The notes beneath the pieces are model-generated. The model ran no database searches. It worked only from the letters and a program-made list of their open reading frames with translations, and had not been told where the DNA came from. Source: Terrirubrum flagellatum (GTDB taxonomy: Bacteria > Pseudomonadota > Alphaproteobacteria > Rhizobiales > Beijerinckiaceae). From it: DNA of 64,000 nucleotides. Within the stretch, counting starts at the first letter, position 1. Every line of letters starts with the position of its first letter. Shown here in pieces: positions 36,487-48,129 of this stretch. A program made the translations under genes and the position numbers. The stretch is taken from contig NZ_CP091851.1 of NCBI RefSeq assembly GCF_022059845.1, forward strand, positions 5,073,501 to 5,137,500, given 5' to 3'.

Positions 36487-37304
36487 ACGACGCGTCGCTC
36501 GCCGATAATCCGTTCGCGGCGCGCTACGCCCGCGACTTCGCGGCGTCGCCGCGCAATGCGGTGATCGACACGCTGCTGGCGCATCGCTCCTGGCGCGCCT
36601 TCAAGCCCGATCCGTTGCCCGCGGGAACGCTGGAGACTTTGATCGCCGCCGGCCAGTCCGCGGCGACCTCGTCGAACATGCAGACCTGGAGCGTCGTCGC
36701 GGTCGAGGACCCGGCGCGGCGCGCGGAGCTCTTGAAGCTCGGCGAAAATCAGAAGCAGATTCTTGAGGCGCCGCTCGTTCTCTGTTTCGTGGCTGACCTG
36801 TCGCGGCTCGCCGCCATCGCCGATCGAATCAACCACAAGCGCGCGGGCCTCGATTATCTCGAACTGTTCATGGTGGCGGCGATCGACTCCGCGCTCGCGG
36901 CGCAGAATGTGTGCGTTGCAGCAGAATCCCTTGCCCTGGGGACCTGCTATCTCGGCGTGCTGCGCAATCACCCTGAAGAAGTCGCGGCGTTCCTGAAGTT
37001 GCCGCCGATGGCGGCGGTGACCTTCGGGCTCGCCATCGGGTTTCCTGATCCGAAGCGCCCGGCGAACATCAAGCCGCGGTTGGCGCAAGGCTCTGTTCTG
37101 CATCGGGAAACCTACGACGCCGCGCAGGCTCTCGCACCGGTCGCGGACTATGAAGTCGCTCTCGACGCCTTCAACAAGCGCGAGCGCAACGGTCAGCCTC
37201 TGTGGGGACTTCGGTCCTCGGCGCGAGTCGCCGGTCCTGAAAGCCTGTCGGGACGAGACCGTCTCAAGTTTGCGCTGCGGCAGCTTGGTTTCCCGCTTTT
37301 ATAG
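36483..37304 (+). CDS. NADPH-dependent nitroreductase / FMN oxidoreductase (NfsA-FRP type)
   Basis: This is a 273-residue flavin nitroreductase of the NfsA/Frp group. [20 protein letters not shown] and [20 protein letters not shown] form the FMN-binding N-terminus, and [20 protein letters not shown] and the [16 protein letters not shown] loop are typical. It would reduce nitroaromatics, quinones or flavins with NADPH. It overlaps the glyS stop by 4 bp (ATGA), so it is translationally coupled to the synthetase operon. No functional link is evident. Confidence 0.9.
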   Translation: MNDASLADNPFAARYARDFAASPRNAVIDTLLAHRSWRAFKPDPLPAGTLETLIAAGQSAATSSNMQTWSVVAVEDPARRAELLKLGENQKQILEAPLVLCFVADLSRLAAIADRINHKRAGLDYLELFMVAAIDSALAAQNVCVAAESLALGTCYLGVLRNHPEEVAAFLKLPPMAAVTFGLAIGFPDPKRPANIKPRLAQGSVLHRETYDAAQALAPVADYEVALDAFNKRERNGQPLWGLRSSARVAGPESLSGRDRLKFALRQLGFPLL

Positions 37305-37384
37305 CCTCTGTTTATAGTCTCTCTGTGTTTCTGCGCATGGCGCCGATCCGCGTATGACGGTATTATGTCGGATCGGAGTTTTGG

Positions 37385-38770
37385 ATGCGGGTTTCCATCA
37401 CGGTCAGTCGCCGCCTCGTGTTGAGGGCAGGCGCCGTTGCGACAGCAGCGGCAATTGCGCGGCCGTGGGCGGCGCGCGCGGCTGAAGCCGACCTTGTTCT
37501 GATTTCACTTGCCGATCTGCATTCGCCTTACGCACAGCTCCCGCGCATCCTCACCCATGTGAAGCGCATCACCGCGACGGCGGGCGCGCCGGTGCGCATC
37601 CTCATCAATGGCGACGTGTTCGAGCGCGGCAATGTGGTGGCGCTGCGCTCCAACGGCGCGGTTGATCTCTCCTTCCTGCGCGCGCTGTCGGCGATCGCGC
37701 CCGTGATCGTCAATCTCGGCAATCACGAGACGGCGCTTTACGATGATCCCAAGCTCGCGGTCGCCGCGCTGCGCGAATGCGGCGCGACCGTCATCAGCAA
37801 CATCGTCGATCCGCGCACCGGCGAGACCTATGCGCCGCCGGCGTTGCGATTCCGGCTCGGCGCGAATGAAGTTGCGATCATGGGGGTCGCGACCAATTCG
37901 CTGCCGACCTATCGCCAGGTCGTGCGGCCGCTGATGAATATTCCGCAGCCGGTGGAATATGCGAAGGAGACGATCGGCAAGCTCACGCAGGGCGCACGCG
38001 TCGCCGTGGTGATGAGCCATGCCGGCGTCGGCGCCGACAAGGAAATCCTGCGCATGATGCCGGCGCGCTCGCTGCTCATCGGCGGGCATGACCATCTCAG
38101 GCTCGATTATGAGGACCTCGAGAAGCGCGCCTTCTTCCATGGCGGCTCATGGGGCAATCACATCCGCGTCATCGCGATCGACTCGCGCGTCAATGACGGC
38201 CCGCGCATGACGATTTCCGAGATCGCGACGAATGACGCCGCGCCTGACGCGACGCTGGCGGCGCAGGTCGAGGCGGAAGAGAGCAAGCATCTCGCCGCCG
38301 AGGACAAGGTCGAGATCGTGAAATTGTCACGCGCCTATGATCTCGCGGAAAGCGCGTTGATGGCGACTGATGCGATCCGCAAGGCGGCGAGCGCCGACGT
38401 GGCGTTCCTCAATCATACGAGCTTCGGCGACGGGCTGCCCGCGGGTTCAGTCAATCGCTATCGTTTCGACAGCTTCCTGCGCTTTGACGGCGATGTGCGG
38501 GCGACGACGGTTGACGGCGCGACGTTGAGCGACATCCTGCGCGGCGCCAACCAGTACAAGGCGGCGACGCTCGACACGCGCACCGGCGACTTTGTCTACG
38601 CCAACGAACTCGCGATTGATCCGGCGGCGCGCTATCGCATCGCCGCGAATGGCTGGACCACCATGAGCCAGCAATCCTATCTCGGTCGCACGGGCTTAAC
38701 GTTCGACGTCGTACCCAACGTGATGGTCAAACCGACAGTCGTGGAAGGGCTGAAGATCGCAGGGCGCTAA
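37385..38770 (+). CDS. Exported metallophosphoesterase / 5'-nucleotidase family protein
   Basis: This 461-residue protein carries a Tat-type signal peptide (SRRLVLRAGAVATAAAIA; the twin arginines precede a hydrophobic stretch) with cleavage near ARAAEA. The calcineurin-like metal-binding motifs follow in order: SLADLHSPY, LINGDVFERGN, VNLGNHETAL, VVMSHAGVG and LLIGGHDHLRL. The C-terminal part, with LADILRGANQY-like LSDILRGANQYK, matches the 5'-nucleotidase C-terminal domain. It should hydrolyse nucleotides or sugar phosphates in the periplasm. It stands 80 bp from the nitroreductase gene and is convergent with the next pair. Confidence 0.88.
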   Translation: MRVSITVSRRLVLRAGAVATAAAIARPWAARAAEADLVLISLADLHSPYAQLPRILTHVKRITATAGAPVRILINGDVFERGNVVALRSNGAVDLSFLRALSAIAPVIVNLGNHETALYDDPKLAVAALRECGATVISNIVDPRTGETYAPPALRFRLGANEVAIMGVATNSLPTYRQVVRPLMNIPQPVEYAKETIGKLTQGARVAVVMSHAGVGADKEILRMMPARSLLIGGHDHLRLDYEDLEKRAFFHGGSWGNHIRVIAIDSRVNDGPRMTISEIATNDAAPDATLAAQVEAEESKHLAAEDKVEIVKLSRAYDLAESALMATDAIRKAASADVAFLNHTSFGDGLPAGSVNRYRFDSFLRFDGDVRATTVDGATLSDILRGANQYKAATLDTRTGDFVYANELAIDPAARYRIAANGWTTMSQQSYLGRTGLTFDVVPNVMVKPTVVEGLKIAGR

Positions 38771-38778
38771 GCAGCGCC

Positions 38779-39270
38779 TCAGCGATTGACCATCCCGTCC
38801 CGTTCGCGCTCGGCGCGAATGATCCACCGGCTTTTCCAATAGCCGTCGCGAATTTCTTTAATCTCGGCCAGCGCCTTGGCATGCGCCGCGGCGAACTGCG
38901 CTTTCGGCGTGAAGGCGTCGTCCTGGCTTTTCGCGTCCGCCATCACGCGGTCGAGAATGCGCGCGAGCTTGCGAATGTCGCCGAGCATGATCTTCGAAAG
39001 CATGTCGCCCGTCTCATGCCCGAACTCCCAGAGAAACTGTTCGCCGTCTTTCGAAGGCGTATCCGGCCGCGCGGCGATCAACGCGCGCATGCGATAACGC
39101 CCGCGATAGGCCCAATAGGTCGCGCCCTCGTAGTCGTCATCATCTCTGAATAGTTTTGCGGCGCGGCGCAGATCGTCCTGCGGTGAGCCTGCGAATTCGG
39201 CGCGCACTGGCATCGCGAGCGCGGCGAGCGAAGTCGCGCCCGCAAGCAGGAACAGACGACGATTTTTCAT
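38779..39270 (-). CDS. Exported hypothetical protein, tandem paralogue 1
   Basis: The product is 163 residues with a signal peptide (MKNRRLFLLAGATSLAALAM, cleavage near VRAEF). The mature domain is helical and resembles the neighbouring gene's product: DDLRRAAKLFRDDDDYEGATYW and RKLARILDRVMADAKSQDDA correspond to segments of that protein, and both share FTPKA-FAAAH. It lies 2 bp downstream of the paralogue and convergent with the phosphoesterase gene. No characterised family is recognised. A periplasmic role is likely from the signal. Confidence 0.78.
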   Translation of the reverse strand: MKNRRLFLLAGATSLAALAMPVRAEFAGSPQDDLRRAAKLFRDDDDYEGATYWAYRGRYRMRALIAARPDTPSKDGEQFLWEFGHETGDMLSKIMLGDIRKLARILDRVMADAKSQDDAFTPKAQFAAAHAKALAEIKEIRDGYWKSRWIIRAERERDGMVNR

Positions 39271-39272
39271 GA

Positions 39273-39761
39273 TCAGGTGCGGTTGGGCAAACCGTTGCGG
39301 GTGCGCTGGGCGCGGATCGTCTCGCGCGTCTGGTCGATCTCGTTGCGCATGCCGGTGATGCCGGCGAGCGTGCGCTGATGCGCGGCCGCGAATTCCGCTT
39401 TCGGCGTGAAGGGATCGTCTTCCGAACGCGCTTCGGCGATGACGCGATCGAGCGTCTGGAGCAGGCGCGGAATATCGCCGAAGGCGTATTCGTTGATCGG
39501 GCGGCCGACGGTCTCGTTCAGCGAGGCGAAGAGCGCGGGATCGCCATCACGCCGCAGATTCGGGCGGGCGGCGAGATGCGTGCGATAGCGATACTGCCCG
39601 CGATAGAACCAGTAGACAGCCTCGTCCTTGCGGCCTGAGCCGAACAGGCCTGCGGCGCGCTTGTAATCCTCGGCCGGATGACCGGCGCTTTGCGCAAGCG
39701 CCCAAGTCGGCGCAGCGATCGCAGCAGCGATCGCGCTGATGAACAGGCGTCGTGAAAACAT
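39273..39761 (-). CDS. Exported hypothetical protein, tandem paralogue 2
   Basis: The product is 162 residues from ATG 39761, with AGGAG upstream. The signal peptide is MFSRRLFISAIAAAIAAPTW. The mature part contains EDYKRAAGLFGSGRKDEAVYWFYRG, quoted here as KRAAGLFGSGRKDEAVYWFY, and DRVIAEARSEDDPFTPKAEF. This aligns along its whole length with the product of the next gene, so the two arose by tandem duplication and have diverged widely. A longer start at 39815 lacks support. The helical, repeat-like YRGQYRYRTHLAARP suggests a Sel1/TPR-like fold, which is speculation. Confidence 0.78.
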   Translation of the reverse strand: MFSRRLFISAIAAAIAAPTWALAQSAGHPAEDYKRAAGLFGSGRKDEAVYWFYRGQYRYRTHLAARPNLRRDGDPALFASLNETVGRPINEYAFGDIPRLLQTLDRVIAEARSEDDPFTPKAEFAAAHQRTLAGITGMRNEIDQTRETIRAQRTRNGLPNRT

Positions 39762-39849
39762 GGCGCGCTCCTGAATGAAGCCGCGCCCCCAGCGCAGCGG
39801 GCGGCCTTTCATCATGGAGCGGAGCGACGCGCGGTGCGTCCGCGCACTA

Positions 39850-39962
39850 GATCACGCCGTATTTTGATTGAATCAATCAAAATACGGGAACGTGATCGAT
39901 TCCAAAAGTTGAGAGCATGGCTTTCGCGAAAAACCGGTTCCCACTTTTTCGCGCCATGCTCT
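39850..39962. repeat. Two-hairpin dispersed repeat, copy 2
   Basis: This has the same architecture as copy 1 at 26113-26226: GATCACG...CGTGATC enclosing a 14-bp stem, here CGTATTTTGATTGA / TCAATCAAAATACG, followed by AGAGCATGG...CCATGCTCT. The element is flanked by CTAG at both ends. It separates the paralogue pair from arsR. Confidence 0.9.
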
Positions 39963-39968
39963 AGGCGT

Positions 39969-40328
39969 TCAGACCTGCTCGTCGACGAGCGAAGGCAGAG
40001 CGGGAAGCGAGCCGCGGCTGAGGCGCGCGGCGTCGAGCGCCGCATCGAGCAAACCGGGAAAGCGGCGGTCGAGTTCTTCACGCCGGAGGCTGATATAGCG
40101 GGCGGTGCCCTGGATGCGGGCGCTGGTCACGCCGGCCTCGCGCAGCTTGGCGAAATGGTAGGTCAGGTTCGAAGCGCCTGCGAGGCCATAGAAATGGCCG
40201 CAGCGCGCCTCCGCCTCCTCGGTCTCCGCCAGCATCAGACAGATCGCAAGCCGTGTCGGATCGCCCAGCGCCGCGAACACGGTCGCGACGTCGATCGAAT
40301 CGATATCCGGCTGCGGCAGGAGCTTCAT
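39969..40328 (-). CDS. ArsR family transcriptional regulator
   Basis: This is a winged-helix repressor of 119 residues from ATG 40328. VFAALGDPTRLAICLMLAE is the ArsR N-terminal signature and GASNLTYHFAKLREAGVTSA is the recognition helix region. A single cysteine (EARCGHF) is present, and a classical metal-binding ELCVCDL motif is absent, so the inducer may not be a metal. It is divergent from an MFS efflux gene with 118 bp between starts, which contains two copies of a 16-bp palindrome. Autoregulation and control of the transporter are the obvious inference. Confidence 0.9.
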   Translation of the reverse strand: MKLLPQPDIDSIDVATVFAALGDPTRLAICLMLAETEEAEARCGHFYGLAGASNLTYHFAKLREAGVTSARIQGTARYISLRREELDRRFPGLLDAALDAARLSRGSLPALPSLVDEQV

Positions 40329-40366
40329 GACCCCAGAGGTAATTGGCTGATCGCCCGCGCGCAATG

Positions 40367-40430
40367 TTCAATGATCCTTGAAGTACGGTTGACGTTGCGG
40401 TGCAACAACTGTATTTCAATAATCCTTGAA
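40367..40430. promoter_or_regulatory. Paired operator palindromes and promoter between arsR and the MFS gene
   Basis: Two near-identical 16-bp sites, TTCAATGATCCTTGAA (40367-40382) and TTCAATAATCCTTGAA (40415-40430), each have TTCAA/TTGAA arms and lie 48 bp apart. Between them is a candidate plus-strand promoter, TTGACG (40389-40394), with a 17-bp spacer and TATTTC (40412-40417). The second site overlaps the -10 element, which fits repression by ArsR. Confidence 0.8.
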
Positions 40431-40446
40431 CAATGGAATTTGACTC

Positions 40447-41649
40447 ATGTCAAAGCTCGTCTGGCTTGCGATCGGGGCCTTCGCCATCGGCACCCAGAGC
40501 TTCATGATCGCAGGCTTCCTCCCCAAGATCGCCGGCGCCTTCGACTGCTCGGTCGGGACCGCCGCCTATCTCATGACCATCTTCTCGCTCTCCTATGCGG
40601 TGAGCTCGCCGATCCTGTCGTCGCTGCTGGCGCAGGCCCCGCGCAAGGGGCTGCTGATTGCGGCGCTGGGTGGTTTCGGCGTCATCAGCCTGCTCGCGCT
40701 GACAGCCTCATCGCTCGGCGCGATGATGGCGATCCAGGCGGCGCTCGCCATCTGCGCCGGCCTCTATATGCCGACCGCGAACGCCGTCGCGGTGATGGTT
40801 GCGGGTCCGGAACGACGCGCCCGCGCCATCTCGATCGTCACCGGCGGACTGACGCTGGCGATCGCGCTCGGAGCTCCGATCGGCATCGCGGTGGCGGCGC
40901 TGGGCGACTGGCGCATCGCGTTCGTGCTGGTGAGCGCGCTGTCGCTGTTGGGCGTCGCCGGCCTCGCCTTCGGCTTGCCTCGCGACCTGCCGCGCGGCGC
41001 GAGCACGCTCAGAGAACGTTTCGCCGTGGCGCAGCGGCCGGGCATCCCGATTGCGCTGCTGATGACCATCTTCTGGACCATGGGCGTCTTTGTCGCCTAC
41101 GCCCATATCGCGACCTATCTCGCGACGTTCACCGGCGTCACCGGCCTCTGGGTCTCGGCTGCTCTGGTGATGTTCGGCATCGGTTCGGCGATCGGCAACG
41201 GGGTTGGCGGCCGCGCGGCGGATCGTTTCGGAGCCGTCGCAACCTTGCGGATGGCGCTGATCGGCCTCGGGACGATGCTGGCGCTGCTGTCCGTGATCGC
41301 CCTGATCCTGCCGCCGGGTCTGCCCGCCACCATCATCGTGTTCGCGATCCTTGCGATCTGGGGCGGGCTCGGCTGGGCCGGCTATCCCGCGCAGGCGACG
41401 CGGCTGGTCGGCCTTGCGCCTGACGCGGCGGTGATCGCGCTCTCGCTCAACGCCTCGGCGCTCTATATCGGCATGGCGTCCGGTGCGGCGCTGGGATCGC
41501 TGGTGATGGCCCGGGGCGGACTGCCCGAACTCGGCTTCGTCGGCGCGCTCTGTGAGGCGGTGGCGCTGGCTGCGCTCCTCATCGCCGTCAGATCGCAGGA
41601 GAAGGTGGCGCCGCTCCTTCCGCAGGCTGCTCCCCAACCCGCGGAATAG
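40447..41649 (+). CDS. MFS transporter (DHA1 drug/sugar efflux type)
   Basis: This is a 400-residue major facilitator with 12 hydrophobic segments. It resembles the arabinose efflux / DHA1 group: AIGTQSFMIAGFLPKIAGAF in the first helix, LAQAPRKGLLIAALGGFG as the loop 2-3 motif, and GGLTLAIALGAPIGIAVAAL. It probably exports a small toxic compound by proton antiport. The divergent ArsR regulator and paired operators upstream imply inducible expression. The substrate cannot be read from the sequence. It is convergent with an epimerase gene 11 bp away. Confidence 0.9.
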   Translation: MSKLVWLAIGAFAIGTQSFMIAGFLPKIAGAFDCSVGTAAYLMTIFSLSYAVSSPILSSLLAQAPRKGLLIAALGGFGVISLLALTASSLGAMMAIQAALAICAGLYMPTANAVAVMVAGPERRARAISIVTGGLTLAIALGAPIGIAVAALGDWRIAFVLVSALSLLGVAGLAFGLPRDLPRGASTLRERFAVAQRPGIPIALLMTIFWTMGVFVAYAHIATYLATFTGVTGLWVSAALVMFGIGSAIGNGVGGRAADRFGAVATLRMALIGLGTMLALLSVIALILPPGLPATIIVFAILAIWGGLGWAGYPAQATRLVGLAPDAAVIALSLNASALYIGMASGAALGSLVMARGGLPELGFVGALCEAVALAALLIAVRSQEKVAPLLPQAAPQPAE

Positions 41650-41660
41650 GCTCTCGACAA

Positions 41661-42599
41661 TCAGAGGCCGGCGCGAAATCCCTCGCGCCAACTGGCGAAG
41701 CGCGGCGTCCAGCCGAGGTCGCGCTTCGCTTTTGCGTTCGACGATCCCCTGATGTCCGTCATCATCGCCACGCCCGCCGCGCCGATGAACAGGCGCGCAA
41801 GGAACGCGGGAATCCTCATCGGCGACTTCGCTCCGATCGCAAGAGCGTAGTCCGGCAGCCAGGCGCGCACGGGCGCCGGCTCGTCGTCGACGATGTTGTA
41901 AATTCCCGGCGCGCCGCGTTCGAGGGCGGCGATGGTCGCCGCGGCGACGTCATCGAGATGAATGAAGGACCAGACGCCATCTCCCGAACCAACGACGGGG
42001 AAACGCCGCGCGCGCACCGCCCGCCAGATCGCGCCGTCCGTCGCGAAGCCTGAACCCGGCCCGTAGAAAGCGCCGCAGCGCAGGGCGAACCCGTCGATGC
42101 CCGGCGTCGTCGTCAGCTTGTCTTCGAGATAGCGGATCGCCGCGAGCGTCGTCCGGAATTGCGGCGCCGGCGCCGGATCGAGCGGGTCCTCTTCCGTCTT
42201 CACCGGTCCTCCTTCGCGGATATTGGGCCATCCCGTGAAGCTTTGCGCCACGATGCGGCGAACGCCGGCGGCCCGAGCTGCGGCGAGCAGATTGTCGAGG
42301 CCATCCGTTCGCAACCGATTCGTCTGCGCAAACGCTTCGGCGAACTTTCGCAGGTCAGGCGACTGAGGCAGCGCCGTCGCCTGATGGATGATCGCGTCCG
42401 GGCGCGCGGCGGCGACTGCGCTGGCCGTCGTGTCGCGGTCGAGCGCGTCGAGCACGACCGGTTCGGCGCCCATCGTCTGCAGCATCTCAATTTTATCACT
42501 GGCGCGCGTCGTCGCGACAACTGTGTGGCCTGCCCGGATCAGGGCCGGGACCAGTCTTCGGCCAACCGCGCCAGTCGCGCCCGCGAGGAAAATCCGCAT
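41661..42599 (-). CDS. NAD(P)-dependent epimerase/dehydratase-like oxidoreductase
   Basis: The product is 312 residues from ATG 42599, preceded by AAGGGAG. This is an extended short-chain dehydrogenase: the nucleotide loop is LAGATGAVGRRLVPALI (GxxGxxG-type), with HLDDVAAATIAALERG and YNIVDDEPAPVRAWLPDYA typical of the NAD-dependent epimerase family. The catalytic YxxxK position is altered (IRYLEDKLT), which I read as Y-x3-K. The reaction is unknown. It is divergent from a TetR gene across a 43-bp gap holding a clear palindrome, so it is probably that regulator's target. Confidence 0.87.
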   Translation of the reverse strand: MRIFLAGATGAVGRRLVPALIRAGHTVVATTRASDKIEMLQTMGAEPVVLDALDRDTTASAVAAARPDAIIHQATALPQSPDLRKFAEAFAQTNRLRTDGLDNLLAAARAAGVRRIVAQSFTGWPNIREGGPVKTEEDPLDPAPAPQFRTTLAAIRYLEDKLTTTPGIDGFALRCGAFYGPGSGFATDGAIWRAVRARRFPVVGSGDGVWSFIHLDDVAAATIAALERGAPGIYNIVDDEPAPVRAWLPDYALAIGAKSPMRIPAFLARLFIGAAGVAMMTDIRGSSNAKAKRDLGWTPRFASWREGFRAGL

Positions 42600-42622
42600 A
42601 ATCGACTCCCTTGCGTAGTTTA

Positions 42623-42640
42623 TTACCGTCCGGTAGGTAA
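42623..42640. promoter_or_regulatory. Operator-like palindrome between the epimerase gene and tetR
   Basis: The site TTACCGTCCGGTAGGTAA contains the perfect dyad TACCG-TC-CGGTA (42624-42635), extended by TTACC and GGTAA arms. It ends two bases before the tetR start codon and lies 24 bp from the epimerase start. Length and symmetry are typical of TetR-family operators. Confidence 0.72.
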
Positions 42641-42642
42641 GT

Positions 42643-43278
42643 ATGATGGGCGAAGCGATCAAGGGCCCCAAAAGGTCGCGGCTATCCGGCGATGAAAGGC
42701 GCCGGCGGCTGCTCGATGTCGCGACGGACGCGTTCGCGCGGAACGGCTATCAGGCCGCTTCCATGCGGGAGATCGCGGCGGCCGCAGGCGTCACCAAGCC
42801 AGTCCTCTATGACCATTTCCCGTCCAAGGAGGCGTTGTTCATCGAGCTGGTGAGGCGCGCGCGCGATGATCTCGTGGCGCGCGGGGCGGCCGCGATGGCG
42901 ACCGCCGACTCGCTCGACCGGCGTTTGCGCGCGGCGGTCGACGCCTTTTTCCTCTTCGCCGAGGAGCAGCCGGCCCGGGCGCGGGTACTGATCTCGACTC
43001 CCAAGGGCGTTCCGGAGCTGCATGAGGCGGTCACCGCGATCCAGGACGAGGCGACGCGCGCGCTGGCTGCGCTGTTGATCGCCGAGCATGATCTGCTGCC
43101 GGAAGCGCCCGACCGATCGCAGCGACTGCTGCTGACGATGGAGTTTTTGAAGGCTGGCATGCATGGCCTCGCCGAGTGGTGGGTCCGCCATCCCGATGTT
43201 CCGCGGGCGATCCTCACCGAGACGGTGCTGACCGCCGCATGGTCAGGTCTTCGCAATCAGATGCGGAAGGAGAACTGA
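42643..43278 (+). CDS. TetR/AcrR family transcriptional regulator
   Basis: This is a 211-residue TetR-type repressor. The N-terminal helix-turn-helix is LLDVATDAFARNGYQAASMR, then EIAAAAGVTKPVLYDHFPSK and EALFIELV. The C-terminal half is the ligand domain. It is divergent from the epimerase-like gene, and the palindrome next to its start codon suggests autoregulation and control of that gene. The ligand is unknown. carB begins 123 bp downstream on the same strand but probably has its own promoter. Confidence 0.9.
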   Translation: MMGEAIKGPKRSRLSGDERRRRLLDVATDAFARNGYQAASMREIAAAAGVTKPVLYDHFPSKEALFIELVRRARDDLVARGAAAMATADSLDRRLRAAVDAFFLFAEEQPARARVLISTPKGVPELHEAVTAIQDEATRALAALLIAEHDLLPEAPDRSQRLLLTMEFLKAGMHGLAEWWVRHPDVPRAILTETVLTAAWSGLRNQMRKEN

Positions 43279-43401
43279 CCACTTTCCCTCGTCGGATTGC
43301 CCCCTTATAGGGGCCGCTTAGCATTCAACTGGCTGCTCGATTTCAGACCCGGTTCGCTCGCGATCCGGGTTTCATCGCGCGCAACCATGTCCCGGGGCTT
43401 C

Positions 43402-46872
<3,471 letters not shown>

Positions 46873-46900
46873 GAGTTTGCTCTGACGCAGCGGAAAGGCC

Positions 46901-46932
46901 GCAGGCGCCGCCCTCTTGCGCAAGGCGCCTGC
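46901..46932. repeat. Inverted repeat after carB, possible terminator
   Basis: A perfect 9-bp stem, GCAGGCGCC (46901-46909) and GGCGCCTGC (46924-46932), encloses a 14-nt loop about 30 bp after the carB stop. There is no T run, so intrinsic termination is doubtful. The remaining bases up to greA hold no credible gene. Confidence 0.45.
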
Positions 46933-47123
46933 GTCGATCACACTCTCGCGTCGCGGCTGTCGCAAAGCTAGGCAGGGGAGGCGCCTTCCCGGCGATGCGG
47001 CGAAGCGAGGTCGAGCCGCCGACGAGACGCGCGGCCTGACCAGATCACAGCTTGGAGTTTCACACGTCGCCGTCCGCCGGTCCGACCGTCGGCGCGGAGG
47101 CGATTTTTTCAAATGAGGCGGAA

Positions 47124-47597
47124 ATGGACCGCGTACCACTCACCGCTCGCGGATTCGCGGCGCTGGAAGACGAGCTGAAGAGACGGCAGCAGCAGGATCG
47201 TCCGCGCATCATCGAGGCGATCGCAGAAGCGCGCGCCCATGGCGATCTCTCGGAAAACGCCGAATATCATTCCGCCAAGGAATCGCAGTCGCTCAACGAA
47301 GGACGCATCCTCGAACTCGAGTCGCTCATCGGCCGCGCCGAAGTGATCGACGTGACGAAGCTCAATGGCGAGACCGTGAAATTCGGCGCCACGGTGACTC
47401 TGGTCGATGAGGATACCGAAGCCGAGAAGATCTGGCAGATCGTCGGCGAGCCGGAGGCGGATGTGAAATCAGGCCGCGTGTCGATCGCGTCGCCGATCGG
47501 AAAGGCGCTCATCGGCAAGAAGGTCGGCGACTCCGTGGAAGTGCGCACGCCATCAGGCGCCAAGAGCTATGAAGTCACCATGGTTCGATTTCAGTAG
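47124..47597 (+). CDS. greA: Transcription elongation factor GreA
   Basis: GreA rescues backtracked RNA polymerase by stimulating transcript cleavage. The product is 157 residues from ATG 47124. The coiled-coil N-terminus has [20 protein letters not shown] and [19 protein letters not shown], with the acidic tip residues D and E (GDLSENAEY) that act in the polymerase secondary channel. The C-terminal FKBP-like domain follows ([20 protein letters not shown]). It is full length. Its gene order after carB is common in alphaproteobacteria. Confidence 0.97.
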   Translation: MDRVPLTARGFAALEDELKRRQQQDRPRIIEAIAEARAHGDLSENAEYHSAKESQSLNEGRILELESLIGRAEVIDVTKLNGETVKFGATVTLVDEDTEAEKIWQIVGEPEADVKSGRVSIASPIGKALIGKKVGDSVEVRTPSGAKSYEVTMVRFQ

Positions 47598-47622
47598 GCG
47601 CCGCGCGCGAAGAGCGTCTCCA

Positions 47623-48021
47623 ATGGCGAGGCGCTTTCTTGCGGGCCTGGCTCTGACTTTGCTCGCCCTTCCGATCGCGTCGGAAAGCCGGGCGCAGAAT
47701 AGTCCCGGAAGCTGCATCAGCCGCTTTCGCTTCGTTCCCAACGGCGTGACGGTGGTGTCCGGATCGACGTTTCGCAATCGGCCTTGCGCGCTGCCGCTCG
47801 GGAGCAATTCCTCGATCCGCGACTATCGATTGCTGGTTCGGCCGGCCAACGGTATTCTTGGCGCGGCGGGCGAAGTCGGCGGGCGTTACCAGACGGCGTA
47901 TCAACCGAATCCGGGCTTTGTTGGAACCGATCGATTCGAGGTCGAAATCGTCTATGCGGCGCGGCCAAGGGCGCCCGAGATGACGACGCGCATCCAGGCG
48001 ACCATTTATGTTGTTCCCTGA
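47623..48021 (+). CDS. Exported hypothetical protein with Ig-like C-terminal segment
   Basis: The product is 132 residues from ATG 47623 (MARRFLAGLALTLLALPIAS), a clear signal peptide. The mature part has two cysteines (GSCISRF, NRPCALP) and ends with QTAYQPNPGFVGTDRFEVEI, a pattern seen in Ig-like or cadherin-like beta domains that carry NPGFxGxDxF. It starts 26 bp downstream of greA and may be read through from it. No function is assigned. An alternative start at 47569 overlaps greA and weakens the signal peptide. Confidence 0.7.
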   Translation: MARRFLAGLALTLLALPIASESRAQNSPGSCISRFRFVPNGVTVVSGSTFRNRPCALPLGSNSSIRDYRLLVRPANGILGAAGEVGGRYQTAYQPNPGFVGTDRFEVEIVYAARPRAPEMTTRIQATIYVVP

Positions 48022-48129
48022 CGGCGAAGTCGATGATGCGCGGCAGCCTGTCTCCGCGGGAACACAATTCCCCGTCAATCTTTGCTATCTAGGCTTTTCC
48101 TGACTTTGCTTCCCTCGAAGGAGCTTTCC

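Noticed and set aside
40367-40430. Two direct repeats in a short gap as a possible minimal CRISPR
   Set aside because: Only two 16-bp palindromic copies, placed over a promoter next to an ArsR gene; operators explain them better.
46901-46932. A carB terminator
   Set aside because: The stem is perfect but there is no T run and the loop is long; kept only as an inverted repeat of uncertain role.
46873-47123. A possible small gene between carB and greA
   Set aside because: Only frames of a few codons with no ribosome binding site or conserved pattern were found; this gap holds the inverted repeat and probably the greA promoter.
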